Source: Pyrrhoderma lamaoense
Taxonomy: Eukaryota > Basidiomycota > Agaricomycetes > Hymenochaetales > Hymenochaetaceae
Length of the DNA stretch: 64,000 bases
Assembly (NCBI GenBank): GCA_002794735.1
Contig: NBAZ01000007.1
Span: 682,001 to 746,000 of the forward strand
Reading direction: 5' to 3'
The first letter of the stretch is position 1, and each line of letters begins with the position of its first letter. Position numbers and translations under genes: made by a program. Positions 1-12,882 of this stretch are shown here, piece after piece. Under the pieces are notes generated by a model. That model ran no database searches and had not been told where the DNA came from. It worked only from the letters and a program-made list of their open reading frames with translations.

Positions 1-84
1 AACAGAGCTCTTGACGTAGTTTCGCACCTGTATCTTGCCTCTTTGGAAGAACTTGGCATCTTGACCAGCCTGACCACTCATTGA
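1..84 (+). CDS. Possible C-terminal tail of an upstream gene (partial)
   Basis: An open frame enters the window at base 1 and runs to a TGA at 82-84, giving 27 residues with a helical, leucine-rich look (ALDVVSHLYLASLEELGIL). Composition and amphipathic spacing suggest genuine coding sequence rather than chance. No family can be assigned from so little. It lies about 220 bp upstream of the next gene on the same strand. The alternative is non-coding sequence with a fortuitous open frame. Confidence 0.3.
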   Translation, partial: NRALDVVSHLYLASLEELGILTSLTTH

Positions 85-304
85 GAATCAAGACTGGGTG
101 TTATTATGTGTTTCTCAGATGACCCTCGTTCAATTAAGAAAGAGGGGAACAGGTGCTAAGTAACGTTCGATTCATGGGCCAGTCCGCGTCAGACAAGGAC
201 CGCGAGAACCAGTATATTTCCTTAAAAAGGTAATTTATTGTTAAATGACACAAGCTAAACTCTATTTCTTCCATGCTACATGTAGTTCTACTTGAAAAGT
301 TACC

Positions 305-1594
305 ATGCCAAAAGCTGCATCTCGTCATCTGCCTCGTACAAAGTTCTCCTACACTCCACGCTCAGCACTCGCATCGCATAAACATGCTTCTGTTGATTCA
401 GCACTCAAGTCATTGCGTTCATGTGCTCGTCAACTGACTCCTCTAGAATATAGTCTCTCGGATGAGCTCAGGATATTAGAAAGATTATATTATAAATCCG
501 TCAATCAACACCGTTCTGCCTTGTTTTTCCAAAAAATTAAAGAAGTCCGTAGACTAGGGAATAGAATACAGGAGGTCAATATTGGCAGATTGACTGAAGA
601 CTTGCGATATACATTCTATATCGGTGAAGGGTTAGAAAGAAAGTGAGTGTGAATTTTGTCTAGTCCTGGACAGTAGTTAACTCTCTAAAGCCCCAAAATG
701 TTGAAGGGCGCTTGGATCCAAATACCTGAAGGGAAATTTGTTAATATTCTTTATGGTCGTATATCCGATATTACAGCTCTATTAACCCGGGTAAGCTCCC
801 TTCCTTCACAACAAATTTACTCATCTTAAAGATAGCAATTGTACCAAAACAATAATAGGCTCGTGAACGCTTTGCGAAAGCATACCAGTGCGTTATTCCC
901 TCCGAATAAGGTCAATCTATCAGAAATTAAAGTTTTATTTGTATCCCGTCTTCACCTTCTAGATCACTTTTACTCATGCTACAAACAGGGGCCTTCTTAC
1001 ACCTCATACTCACATTCATTAGCATAGTCGCACGACTTGATGTAATCACAGTAGAGCTAGGTTCAGCAATAGAAATTCTCAAAGAAACGTTATACGGTCT
1101 TCTGGAAGCAATAGTAAGTTCCTCTTGCTAATTGGTTAGCTACTATGACTTAGAACTTATAACGAATTCATATTTCCTGTTAGGGGGAGAAGCCTGAGAA
1201 GGGGAAAATGACGAGATCAAATCTCTTATTGGAAAATTTGCCCTTAAAAGACTTGCCACGTCCGGAAAATGATGCTTCAATGTATGCGTTACTTGATGAA
1301 GACCTCGGAAGTACACTCGTACGGAGAGATCCTCTATCCTCGGGTACCATGGAAGCTCCGGATGATATGCTAGGCATCGAAGAAGACCCATTTCACATGC
1401 AAGAAGAAAATCGGGTTGAGAGTCTCATCATTTCCAAAGTAGTGACGACCCAAAACGAGGTGCAGGACGATACCGAACCCAAAACGACCTGTTCAAAGGG
1501 AAACTCTGCTAAATCGTCCCAAAATACTCTAAAGGAGAAAAAGAGGAAGAAAAAGAAAAGAGATGCTATTGATGATATTTTTGGATCTTTGTGA
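305..1594 (+). CDS. NEPRO / RMP1-like nucleolar RNA-processing protein
   Basis: The first exon (305-642) carries a basic helical block with the signature LERLYYKSVNQHRSALFFQ followed by EVRRLG. This resembles the N-terminal domain of nucleolus and neural progenitor protein and the related RNase MRP subunit RMP1, which act in pre-rRNA processing. Further exons fit at 691-790 (phase correct), around 836-951, about 1002-1113 (an ARLDVITVELG segment) and 1184-1594. The last exon ends in a lysine-rich stretch followed by DAIDDIFGSL, a C-terminal pattern I associate with fungal RMP1-type proteins. Total length would be about 350 residues. The exon joins between 836 and 1020 are uncertain: two frames compete at 859-900 and no donor there is strong. 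The family call rests on recalled motif similarity. NEPRO and RMP1 cannot be separated from this alone. Confidence 0.55.
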
Positions 1595-2520
1595 AATTGC
1601 TTCTTTTCCCCTTCTTTTCATTGTTGTTTGTAGGATAGGTTATTACATATGGGGTAAGACTAGGTAAACATATAAGTTAGGTAGCTAAAAAATATCTAAA
1701 TTTGCGGATTTAAAAGGATATGGTATTCGTAACACCCGTACGTTAAGCACGTCTTCATTGGGAAAAGGAAAAGAGAGAAGAGTCTGGATGCATTCCCTCC
1801 GCTACATCAAGAGTATACTAGATATGTATTCTCTCATCGGCCTTGAAAGAGCTCCATACCTTACTTGAGAACTTTTTGAAGTCGGGCAAGATGGAAATTG
1901 ATCGTGCTTGAGGTCTTCTTTCCACCCGTCGTCTGTACATACAGAAACAGCAGATACCGAAATCATTAGACTTCAGAAGGGCATAAAGAAAAAAAGAAGA
2001 CCACATACGTTAGCCCTCATGCAATCCGATAGTGCTTTTGCGGTTTCTGCACACGTTTGCATGTTACTTCCGTTCTTCGAGGCTGCCCAGCAGCTGAGCA
2101 TGGCCAACGTTTCTACGGCACAAGGTGTCTGGTAGCCAGCTGTTTGAACAGATTCCCCGTTGAAAGTCAGCTTCTATTGAGTTCCGAGTATAATCATTTC
2201 CCAAGACCTGCCTTTTGCTTTCCTGACCTTGAGTTTCTTAATGTGCATCGTTGCTGCTGAAAGAATACAATAGTAAGCCCCTCGGAGAAAAGAAAACGGT
2301 TAAACTCTATGGATTTCTAAAATAGGAGATTATACTTCACGTGATGTTACACGTTTCGCCACGCCGGCGTAGTAGCGAACCGTCGATGGAGGCATCTACG
2401 CTCTGAGTACATATGCCCCATCTTGTCCTTTAGGCCTCACTTTCTCTAGATCATTTTCCTATCTTGTCCTCATCTAACTTATACTCAACGGATTAGAAAA
2501 GTAACAGATCAATATATACA
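1595..2520. other. Intergenic, 3' region of the NEPRO-like gene and promoter of UBC6
   Basis: No reading frame here shows conserved motifs or credible splice structure. The segment at 2341-2400 is richer in GC than its surroundings. It lies about 120 bp upstream of the UBC6 start and may be promoter DNA. I see no repeat or RNA gene. Confidence 0.5.
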
Positions 2521-5500
2521 ATGGCGACTCCTTCGTCATTCAATAAGAATAATTCTGGTAAGCTGGAGGGCTGGTCTGATTTATACAATCTCCCATTGAA
2601 TGCACCTTCCTTCAAAAATTTGCACACAAAACTCAAACTTTGATACATTCAAACTTTCCGATCACGAAATATGCGTCTCTCTTTACCCCCTGTAACATGC
2701 ATTTTATATATGAGTAGCTGTGAGACGGATCATGCAAGAGGCGCGTGAGCTCGCAAACGATCCTTCTACGGAATACACCGCTGCGCCCCTTGAGGTGAGC
2801 TCTCGTCCTTCTTCTTTCCCCCTAGTCATGTGCACGAATTTCTGTGGGGATGTAGTTAACTTTTAGCTATAACGGATGACTCATAACTTCTCGTATCCTC
2901 GTATCTTTGGTATAATCATAGGACAATCTATTTGTGAGTCTCGTGTCTCCCTCATAAACATAGAACACACCTTTTCTACAAGAAAAAAAAGGATATTATA
3001 CTGACTTTAAAACTTGAATCTATCGTAAAATAACTTGCATGAACTTAACTCAACTTGGAACTTTATTAAAACTGTCATTGTGTTTGAATTCGAATACTGT
3101 GTTGCTACTTTGGGTTTACCTAGGAATGGCATTGCACACTCCGGGGTGCACCAGATACCGAATTCGAAGGTGGTTTGTACCATTTTCGTATAGTACTACC
3201 CGCAGAATACCCTTTCCGGCCGCCTTCGCTCATGATGCTTACCCCGAGTGGTAGATTTGAAACAAATACGAAGGTACGTGTCCATTCATTTTACCCTCTC
3301 GCCCCCTTGGATTATTCACTTCCAATTCTAAACTGATTATCATGTACAAAATCCCATTTCTATCATTGCAAAATATTGGCGTATCACGTCAACTACTTCT
3401 ACTTCTATTCTCCTCGCACCTTCGATTTACAATCTGCGATCAATCACTCACTCCGGATGAACCCCTACTTCATCTCCTCCTATATTCACCACGGATCTTC
3501 ATTTAATCTTCTATTTCTGATCAAATGAATTGGGTCTTACTCACACTTGTGCTTCGTGCTTGCTCATCTGCTTGCTCACCTGATCTACGTTGCCTGCCTA
3601 ACAGCTCTGCATCAGCTTCACAAACTGTAAGCTTCCCCTAGCATTTTCCCAGTACTAACAATTGTCTATATACATATTTGAGCATCCAAGCATCTTCTCT
3701 CCTTATCTCCCCCTAACTTTTTATGTGAGAAACTGACTATAAACTTCTTTTTCTAACCTTTTATCCCATTGGATGATAGACCATGAAGAATTATGGCAGC
3801 CAGCTTGGGGAGTCCGAACGGGTATGTAACGTTCTACTACCTTACTTTTTTTATCCCTCTCATCCCAAAAACTATGTATTTCATCCCGATCTGACACACA
3901 AATTCACTCTTACACATAACGTGCAAATGTGGGCAATTAACACCCGACTAACTCTTTACTAATTTCAATTTTCTTGTAAAATTTATCATCACTGTTTATC
4001 TATCAAACTCTGCCAATTGGTACCTAAATTGCGTCTGACCCATATCTCTATTCCCCCGGACTATTATAGCGATCATCGGATTACAAGGCTTCTTTCCTCT
4101 GAAGGGTGAAGCGGCGGTGGGAGTAGGTGCTTTAGAGACCCCAGCTTCGGAACGAAGGAGGCTTGCTAAGTTGTGAGTTCTTATTTTTTATATTATACAT
4201 TTTACTTCCTAGTTCGCCTCTACTATTATCTTGCTTCTTGTTTTTGCTCTATCTTGTGACGTTCTTGAACATGAAACTTCCTTCCAGTCCGCATGGAAGG
4301 AGTATTGGTGTATTTTCTTCCTGATGTCTTCTCATTCTATCTCTTCTCCCGTTTGCTTGGCTCTCTGTCCTTTTCAATACCATTACCCACTTTATAATTC
4401 TCCCCCTTCTGAATTTCTCCTCCCATGTGTACGCATATGTGTTAAAGTCAGCAAGTGTCTCACTTGCAAGATGTTTCTTTCTTCTCCCTTCCTTCACAAA
4501 AATATTTTGAAGCCTCATTCATTTTTCGGCTGGAGGGGTCTCTTGCACTAAGAAGGGGGAAAGAGTCACACTATAATATATCCATACGGGGTTATAAATC
4601 CTAGAAAATGATGATTTGATCTTTACGCACCACATTTTTATATGATAATATCCAATGATACAAGAAGATACTAACTCTCAACCCTTTTTCTCTTCTCATT
4701 TAACTTGCTAACTTTTCGGATCCGGATATGGGATCGGGTATACAATGTACTATTGAAAAAAGGTCACGCGAATGGGTATGCCCACAATGCAAGATTCCGA
4801 ACTCACAATGTCTCCCCGATCCGCAACCTCAATTACAACCGGAGACAGGGACCGTTCAACAGTCTCAAACTCAATCTGACTCTCAAACCTGTATTGGATC
4901 TCAAACTGCCCCAACTCAATCGGGTACTCATACTATTACTCATACAGATGCGCAGACGCAAGGTCAAAGTCAACCTTATTCTGAGACTAAGACTAAAAGC
5001 GGCTCGGCAACTGACAGGGGCTCGGCTTGTGGTGGTGATGTGTCAGCAATAAACAACAATCTCAGTCTTAATAATAAGAATGATAATGATGGATCTCGGA
5101 GTGAAGAGGATCCGAATGTGGCTTCGTCCGTTCCAGTATCTGTAATAGACCGAGGGGCGAATTTATCGGAGATGGGGGAGGAAAGGAAGGAGAGGGAGTA
5201 ATAGTGGGAGGGGAAGAAGAGAATAGGATGGTTCGGATTCGTGATGAGTCACGAATACTAAAAGAACGTGTTGGATTAGGTGGAGAGAAGGAGGAAGGAA
5301 AGGATCTATCGTCAGCTGGACAAGCAGATGAACCTTCTCGACAGGTACCGTATTCACCAACACCAGCACCACCAAATTCAGCATCTTCATTTCCACGAGC
5401 ATTGTCATCTTCTACTTCTCTATTTTCTTCCTCCTCCTCCTCATCATCATCAACTCCGGCCTTTGCTTCATCATCGCTACAAACATCAGCATCACTACAA

Positions 5501-5713
5501 GCACCTCTTTCTTCTTCTTCTTCTTCTACTTCCTTCCCGCCATCCTCTACTACCCCTGCCTATTCGTCATCAGCCCCCTTCTCTTCTCCTTCTCCGTCTT
5601 ATTCGATTCCGGCTGCGAGACAACGCCGTCCGACGGCTATAATCGTAATAGACGGGACGATTTCGGTGTTACTCGTCCTTGTTGCAGCTTTGTTATGTCG
5701 CAAGTTCCTTTAG
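2521..5713 (+). CDS. UBC6: UBC6/UBE2J-family tail-anchored E2 ubiquitin-conjugating enzyme
   Basis: This E2 works at the cytosolic face of the ER in ER-associated degradation. Exons: 2521-2557, 2718-2794, 2922-2933 (12 nt), 3124-3273, 3605-3626 (22 nt), 3780-3821, 4070-4172, and 4763 to the end, with all phases consistent up to 4763. Family landmarks run in order: RRIMQEA near the N terminus, PLEDNLFEWH, the GLYHFRIVLPAEYP/RPPS core, the catalytic Cys at about residue 94 in LCISFTN, YHEELWQPAWGVRTAI, and PLKGEAAVG. A CPQC motif follows, then a long Ser/Gln-rich linker and a C-terminal hydrophobic tail anchor (about 5634-5710, VIDGTISVLLVLVAALL) ending in a few charged residues. The frame breaks near 5174-5201. 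Either one G is missing from the G5 run at 5174-5178 (giving 464 aa) or a small intron at about 5136-5221 is removed. The intron at 4173-4762 is unusually long. Confidence 0.93.
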
Positions 5714-8700
5714 AGAGACATGAAGGGTCGGAGTCGAGTGGTAGGAGTAGTGGATGATACATCCTTTTCTTTCTTTCTTTTTGACACAAGGATACACGAT
5801 AGAAGTAACTGAATAGTGTTTTTTCTACTCTCTCTCTCTCTGTCTCTATCTTTCTCTTTTTTTTTATCTATTTATCCTCTAGCTCAATCTTCCTTATTCC
5901 CTACTTTTCGTTTCTTCCTTTCACTTTTTTTCCCCGTTTTATAATCCTGTTGATATGAATCATGTACGACCAAATTTGAACGAAGCTTTTCTTTTTCTTT
6001 CTTTCTTTCTTTTTATTATCATACCAAACACACAAATCATCTGGTTTCTTTTTCTTTTTCTACTTCCTAGTCCACAAGTCTACTGAACTATTCCTTGTTG
6101 CCACCCCCCCCCCTTCCCTCTCTCTTTTCCTTCGTCTTTAGGTCTTTAAGCTCTTCCTGACAACATCTCTACTCGTCTGCGCGTTCCTTTTTCTTTCTTC
6201 TTCTTCTTCTTTCAGTCTTTTTATATGTTTCCTTCCCTTCGGTTGATACGCTAGTACGCCTGTGATCCTTCTTTTTCTTTCCTTCTTTCCTTCCGTCCTT
6301 TGTTCTCTAATGTACGAATTAAGAATGGGGTATTATTATAAGTGATTGTGAGCAAATGTGGGTATATCGTATCCACCAGGTAAAAAGAGACTAAAGAAAG
6401 GAGAATAAAGAATAAAGAGAGGAAAGCGTGATGAATGGTGTACTAGTACACATGTATATATGTTAGACAACTTACTTGATTACATGGCTGTAGGTATACT
6501 TATACCGATTAATGATAAGTATGTGGTTGATATATGGGTAGGTAGTAGTAAGTGGTAAATGGTAAGTATACAGTAATACAACCATAAGATACAGTAACAA
6601 TACAATACAGTACGATACAGTAAGATATAGTAAAATACAAAATAATCGATAGCTAGGAAACCAAACCCATAATCATGTTCATTAACTCTCACTTCTTGGT
6701 TCTCTGTTTTATTTATAAACAAATCTCTGATGTACAACGCACAACGCACAGAGCAACAACGTACGACGTATTTTCGTCTTGGAGATATATTAGGTACTAG
6801 AATAGGTTCTACTTTGTTGCTCTGTTGCTCTGTTTACGGATAGTCGGATAACCGAGTGGTTGGGTGGGTAACAGAGGTGTTAGGTATCATATATACTATA
6901 TATAGCATGTAAGTATATATATGTGAGGCGTGAGGTGTAATGGTGTAAAACCAAAAACCAAAAGTGACAAAAATAGACTTTCGTTTTCGTTTTTCGTTTT
7001 CGTGGTTTCGTTTCTTTTTTTGGGAGTAAGTGTTAAGTGGGAGTAAACCAATGAAGCAACCAATCCCTCGTCCTCTCATCCTCTCTTTCCCTTTTCCCTC
7101 CCGTCCCCTCTCATCCTCTCGCCCCTCGCTTCTCTTTTCCTTTTTTTTTCTTTCAAAGAGGACGCGCGGGGATGGGTGGGGCTCGACTCTCCGAGAGCCG
7201 AGGGGGTTGGTCGGACGGGAAGGACGGGAAGGACAGGACTGGATGGATACCGGGGCCGTGTGAGGTTTTGTATACTTAATGTTAATGTTGATTTTGATTT
7301 TGATATATAGTACGTATCATGATGTATATCGTACTAGATTTATGTATATATAATATATAAATGTGTGTGTGTATGTGTGTGTGTGTGTGTAGAAAGGAAG
7401 GATGCTGTGGATCGGTTTAAGATATAGGATGTAGGATGTAGGATGTGGTTTATTGTTAATGGGATGAGATCAGAGATCACGCGGACTCAAGGTCTAAGAA
7501 AAAGGGGAGAACATGAGAACAGGAGAATATGAGAACAGGAGAACAGAGGAGGAGAAGAAGCTCTTTCCCACTTCCGGGTTCTTTGACTCTCAAATGAGAT
7601 ATCAATGATCAGTGATCAATAAAGAAGGCAGTCGTCACTTGCACATGTATGTATGCATGTATAAGCTTAAAGCTACATGTCCGTGACTGTACATGTACAC
7701 AGCTAGACTTTCCTTCCATCTCGAAGTCTCTAGGTTTGTAGACCGAAGTGTGGTGCTTTGTATGAGTAACATACGATCCAAATCCCCGATTTCCTTCTTC
7801 TTCGAAGTAAGTATAGATTCACGATTTAATGTTGTTTTTTTGACAAATTAATTAATGTTGAATGTAGTGAGTTAATGAATTAAATAAGATGAAGTGATAC
7901 CACGAACGAGTCAAGTCCTTCGAAAGTACTACTAGTGGATGGATTCGGGGAGAGTGGGCTTTTGCATGTGTTTTTAATATTTGAATACTTGATACTTGAT
8001 ATTTAAATATGAAAGACACATGCACGCGCGCGTTTCTATATAGTATATTACATTGAATCATAATGCGGGGTAAAAAAAAAATTAATAATATTAATAACAA
8101 TAAATATTAAAATATGATAAAAATAGCTTTGTGACGGGGGGTAGATTATCGGATTCGCAACTATTCCACTTAAACACTTGGTACTTACCACCTTAGTACA
8201 CTTAGTACTTAACCACAAGTATTAAGTATTCAAATCGTAACTTTTGAGAAAAAAAGAGAGTTAGTTACCCCTCTCCTTTTCTCCGCGTCCACACACTCTT
8301 CCGTCCTCCCTTCATTCCCCAAACAAGGTTTAGATCGGTCGGTCAAGTTACGTATTCCCTCTCTCCCCCATCCCCAGATTGCAAAAAAAGGGGAAGCCAG
8401 AAGTCAAGAAAGAGAGAGGGATTACTCATCTATTCATCATACACATCTGAAATTGGCATGAAAGAGAGAAAAATAAAACCGTATCCGTCAATCTTACCCT
8501 CGAAATATTCAATTTCAACGACTTTACAGCCACAATCGGTGTTCCTCCCCACTCTTTATCAATATCATCTTCGGGGGATAAATTTATATTATATATAAAT
8601 CTTGTAAGATCAACGCATCAAAGAGGGGACGTATCCATCTGCTTTTATCTCTCACCTCCATCCACTCATGCCTTATACATGTATCATATATGTATATAAC

Positions 8701-11700
8701 AAATTAGTCACTGATAATCAACCAACTGGATGGTTGTTGGAAAAAAATTAGGGTCGGAGAAACGGAGAAAATAGGTAAGAAAAAGAAAGGGAAGAGGGGG
8801 GCTCAAATATAAGTGAGAGTCCGAATTGCAATTGACCGAAGAGGGCAAGTCAGTTGAGAGATCTAACATCTCACAATCTCACATCTTACTCATCTAAAAA
8901 GAGAGGGGCATTGGAAGTGAGTTGAGTACGTACTAATATACCCGAAGACTCTTTAGACCCCGGGGAGGGGATGAACGCGATAACTGAGTGTTTATGCCTA
9001 ATTCGTACTGAATACGCTGTATATATGCGTAATGATAATATATAAATATGAATATATGGTATATGATATATGGTATATAAGGTATATGTGTATATATAAG
9101 AAAATACTTTTCAAAGGACCTTCTATCGTACACGACCACGCGAAGGGGTGAGGGGTAAAGCCTCTTGGAACGGCCTCGCATAAACGCTAACGAGCGAACA
9201 CTGCAATTAGCCTCCCCCCCGTCCCTCTCTCTCTCTACTCTCTACTCTCTACCTCCCTCCCCTCTACCTATACTCTATTATACATCACTCACTCCATCCA
9301 CTACTATTCGAACAAAAGGAAACACAGACATCCAGCTGATATAGGAGTGCATACGGGTTCGCACACGCACACAATAAGAACACGAACACGAACACGAACG
9401 GGAACGGGAAATTAAGCTCTACAAAGGGCGGGATCAAGGTGAAAGGAGGAATCTATCCACAAAGGATAGACCCACCAGCCAAAAACAACGTGTGTGTAGG
9501 ATATTGTCACTGCGGTTCGTCTTCCCCTTTTTATCTTTACTCCCTCGTTCCCTGCATATATATATATATATATAATTATTGGAGTTGCAATTGGGATTGT
9601 TAAATTCTTTATTCCGATACTTTGTTGTAAATCGTCGTATACATACATCTACTTTACTTGCCTCCCCACCGACTTCCTCTCCCCTCTCCGACTAAACCGG
9701 CGGGCGAACGGGTAGACAGGGTGCTAGTTAAACGACATAGCCACTACTACATCCGTAATTACACTTATCTCAATCCCAGAGGAAGAGTCCCAAGGATTCG
9801 AGGAACGAAGAGATAGTACGGAGCACACACACGTACACATACACACATCGCACCCTCCCCCCCATAATACTCGGTTTTGATTTTTTTTTGCACGTTCTTG
9901 CCATTTTGTTGGTCTATTTCTCAACTCCGTTGGGTTTCCAATTCTCTATTTTTTTCCCTCCGTTGTCTCGGGGTAGCTTACCCATCCCGTACTCTATCCT
10001 CACGATCTCCTCTCCTCACAATTCCTATTTCACTATATTCAGTGTTCGATATCACTGTGGACTGCGGACTGTAGACCACATAAAATACATTCGACTCATC
10101 TTTTTCTTCAAACGAGCGAAAGAGCAAAGTGTGGTGGTAAAAAAGGTAAAATAAAGAGTTATCCCTCTTATATTAACCATCTTATACATACATCCCTTCC
10201 TTCTCCTCCCCCTTTTTCTTATTTTAATATTTACTTACTTACATAGTAAGAAGGAAAAGGGAAAGAAACCCAAATCGAGATTTTAACCTTTATTTCTTTG
10301 GGGGAAAATCTCTTCCGAATCCCCGCAATGCCATCCCCCCCCCCCCTCTCTTTCTCTCCATCTCATCCCCTCCGTTTTTCATGTCTCGGACTCTCCCATC
10401 CCCCTCTTTCTGCGACAAACAACCAAATACTGATTTCTCATTTACCCTTTTTAGATCCTGTATAGTAAACCTTAATCCTTTGCTAAAAGGTTAAGTTTTT
10501 GTCTTGTCTCGGGGTTGGACTCGGTCCTCTTCTTTCTTCCCTCTTACTCTTTATACGTCGACACGTCGTTCCGTTATTGAAATTGGAATCGAAATCGGGT
10601 TTCCGATCCCCCCCTCCCCCCTGCTCTGCTCTCTCTCCATCTCTGCTTGCCTGGAGGGTTCAGATACCGGTTGGATTTTAGAGGCAAAGGCTGTGTGTGT
10701 AGGTATCGTCAAAGTCGCAATACTCGTGACTCACGGACTCGGACACGAGAGAACGAAACGAAGGGACGAAAGAACAAAGGGAACAGGAACGAAAACGAGA
10801 CGAGACGAGGCGGAAACGAACGGATTGTATCAACAGAATTATAACTTGATTTGTTACAAAGTACAAAAAGTGAACCGAAACTTTTGAAACGTTTCCTCCG
10901 GAACCGTCTGGCTCTTTTACGGGCCTTGGGGGCCACGACTCGCATTCTTCCGTTCAATCACACATTTCCACCACCCCATTCTTGAAACTCGAATTGGAAA
11001 AAAACTCGAAAAGAGTAAAGCAAGGACTCTTCCCCGGTTTTTTCGAGGTTTGTTATATTTAATATCCTTCCTGTTTTATTCTATCCTATCCTACTTTCCT
11101 CTTTGGTTTGACACACTATAACTGACACATACATCCCGCTTTCTCTTTCTTCTTACACACATACAGATTTACGCCCCGACCGAAAGGGTTCTCCCTCCCC
11201 CGCAGCATACAACACACGGCACAGCCTTAGTATAGCGGGTTAGCGGTAAACAGGGTGGTTATCAATAATAACGATAACTGCATCTATATATATATATAAA
11301 ATTAAAAAGAGGGACAAGACAACATTCTCACTTGTTGTGATCGCGCAGCCAACTCCCTTTTCGAAGGGACGGATTAAAGAAGCCCCTCCTATCACTACCC
11401 ATAACCTTCCCTTCCCTTTCCTCCTCTTCCTCCTCGGTTTATACATAACCCCTCCCTTCCTCCTCCCCTCGAATCTCCTCCCCCTCCACGCGGCTTAGCT
11501 CACGGCCATCATCTAAATTTTAATCTCAATCTCAATACTAAAGATCGGATTAACATACAGCTTTTATCCCTATCTCCCCATATCCTCATCTCCCACAATC
11601 CATATATATATTCCCTCTCCCCCCTTTTTTATTATTAACAAGTTCTCCCGCCCCTCTCACACTAGTACTACTTTCTCCTATAGGCTTACACACATACTTA

Positions 11701-11763
11701 CCCCATGTCTACGACGATCGCCCCGCCCGGATACGTTCGCCGTCTTCAAACTCAAACTCAAAC
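5714..11763. other. Long low-complexity intergenic region
   Basis: About 6 kb with no conserved coding sequence. It contains pyrimidine-rich tracts (about 5760-6300), AT-rich stretches with TA and ATACAGTA-like short repeats (about 6480-6660), TG repeats (7362-7390), a run of ACACGA units near 9380-9410, and short TA runs near 9559-9574 and 11286-11298. All open frames are short and low in complexity. The distal part presumably holds the promoter and possibly a long 5' leader of the next gene. A non-coding RNA cannot be ruled in or out. Confidence 0.5.
7362..7390. repeat. (TG)n microsatellite
   Basis: About 29 bp of TG dinucleotides with one interruption, inside the intergenic region upstream of the Ser-rich gene. 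It is preceded by AT-rich TATATA sequence. No function is implied. Confidence 0.85.
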
Positions 11764-12882
11764 ATGAGCACGGGTTTCGGTCACTCAAGTGAGCTTCTCT
11801 CTCTCTCTCTCTCTTTTACTTCTCTTTCGTTATTTCTTTTTATTATATTTGTGGCCAGCTGCAATTAAAACTATTTTTAAATCTCAATTTATGATCTTTG
11901 GTTTTATTTCTATAAGTACTCCTCCTCCTCTCCTCTCTATCCTTCTATCGAGTTTGTTTTTCTTCGAGCTATCCCCCCCCCCCCCACTTCACTCTTAATT
12001 CATCAACTATCTTATCTTTTGCCCTCTCCCCCGACTTTTTCTGTCCAAAGCACACAAGCTCACCTTGAACGACTTTTCAGGTCCAGTCTCAAGCATGTAT
12101 TCTGCTCCGCACCAAAACCCATCCGCTCATCACTGTTCTTCCGTTTCTCGACACTCCTCCTCCTCATCGAAATTAATACCTTCTGTCTCATCTACAAACA
12201 CAATCATCTCATCGTCAACATCAGCGGCGGCGACGGCAGCAGCAGCAGCCGCCTCCCGTTCCCGCGCCGTGCAAGTGCAGGGCCAGGACATCTACACATC
12301 GTCAACATCCCGACCCCACCGATCCCTCCAACGCTCGCCAACTCCCCTTACCTCCAATCTCCAAACTCGATATTCCGGAGACCGACACTTAGGGCTCCAC
12401 GTGCGAGTCCGGCAGCGGAGGAAGAGGAATGGTTGAGGGATACCGTTCCGATGTCTACTAGTTCTTCGGCGATTGGCTCGCCTTCTACTGGTGGGCCTTC
12501 CGTAGCTGGTCCGGGATACGGGTATAGCACGAGCAGTAGTAACACTGGTAGTAATCCGGCAGCGCCATCTTCCTTATCTTCCTTAAATGCGATACGGGCA
12601 CGATCGGGGAGTGGGGGAAACGGAGGTGGGAGCGGGAGTGTGATCATTGGTGGCTCAAGCCCTGGACTGGCTCTTCCGTCTGTGGTGGTCGTTCCGCGTG
12701 GACGTCACTCACAACAACAAGAGTTTGTCGGTATTGTAGGTAAAGATGTCGGTAGCCGACGATCGACTTATCCGACGCATCCGGTGCCATCGTCTTATCC
12801 TCCGCTGCCTAATTCGGTGTCATCATCATCATCAATATCGTCTTCGCGGGGACACGGTCATGGAAGTACTATGCAGTCATGA
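11764..12882 (+). CDS. Ser/Ala-rich protein of unknown function
   Basis: I do not recognise this gene. A short first exon (11764-11788, MSTGFGHS) splices to 12081 with correct phase; the intron starts with a CT microsatellite. The protein opens with Ser-rich low complexity, then a poly-Ala stretch. A more structured middle follows: PPTLANSPYLQSPNS, then LRAPRASPAAEEEEWLRDTVP, which looks like the conserved core. A Gly/Ser-rich tail ends at 12882. The N-terminal part lies in one frame and the conserved middle in the next. Adding one G to the GGG at 12280-12282 joins them without a stop and gives 275 aa. Another open frame continues from about 12879 to 13005, so the C terminus may extend further. 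Low complexity and lack of membrane segments suggest a regulatory or scaffold protein, but that is a guess. Confidence 0.5.
11797..11814. repeat. (CT)n microsatellite at intron 1 donor
   Basis: CT dinucleotides begin a few bases inside the predicted first intron of the Ser-rich gene, directly after the GTGAG donor. This forms a pyrimidine tract at the 5' side of the intron. Confidence 0.8.

Noticed and set aside
5280..5642. His/Leu-rich 120-codon frame overlapping the UBC6 C-terminal exon
   Set aside because: It is an alternate-frame shadow of the Ser-rich UBC6 linker; the frame ending in the tail anchor is the real one.
6480..6749. Minus-strand 89-codon Tyr/Ile-rich frame
   Set aside because: Composition follows from ATACAGTA-type short repeats; no motif or exon partner.
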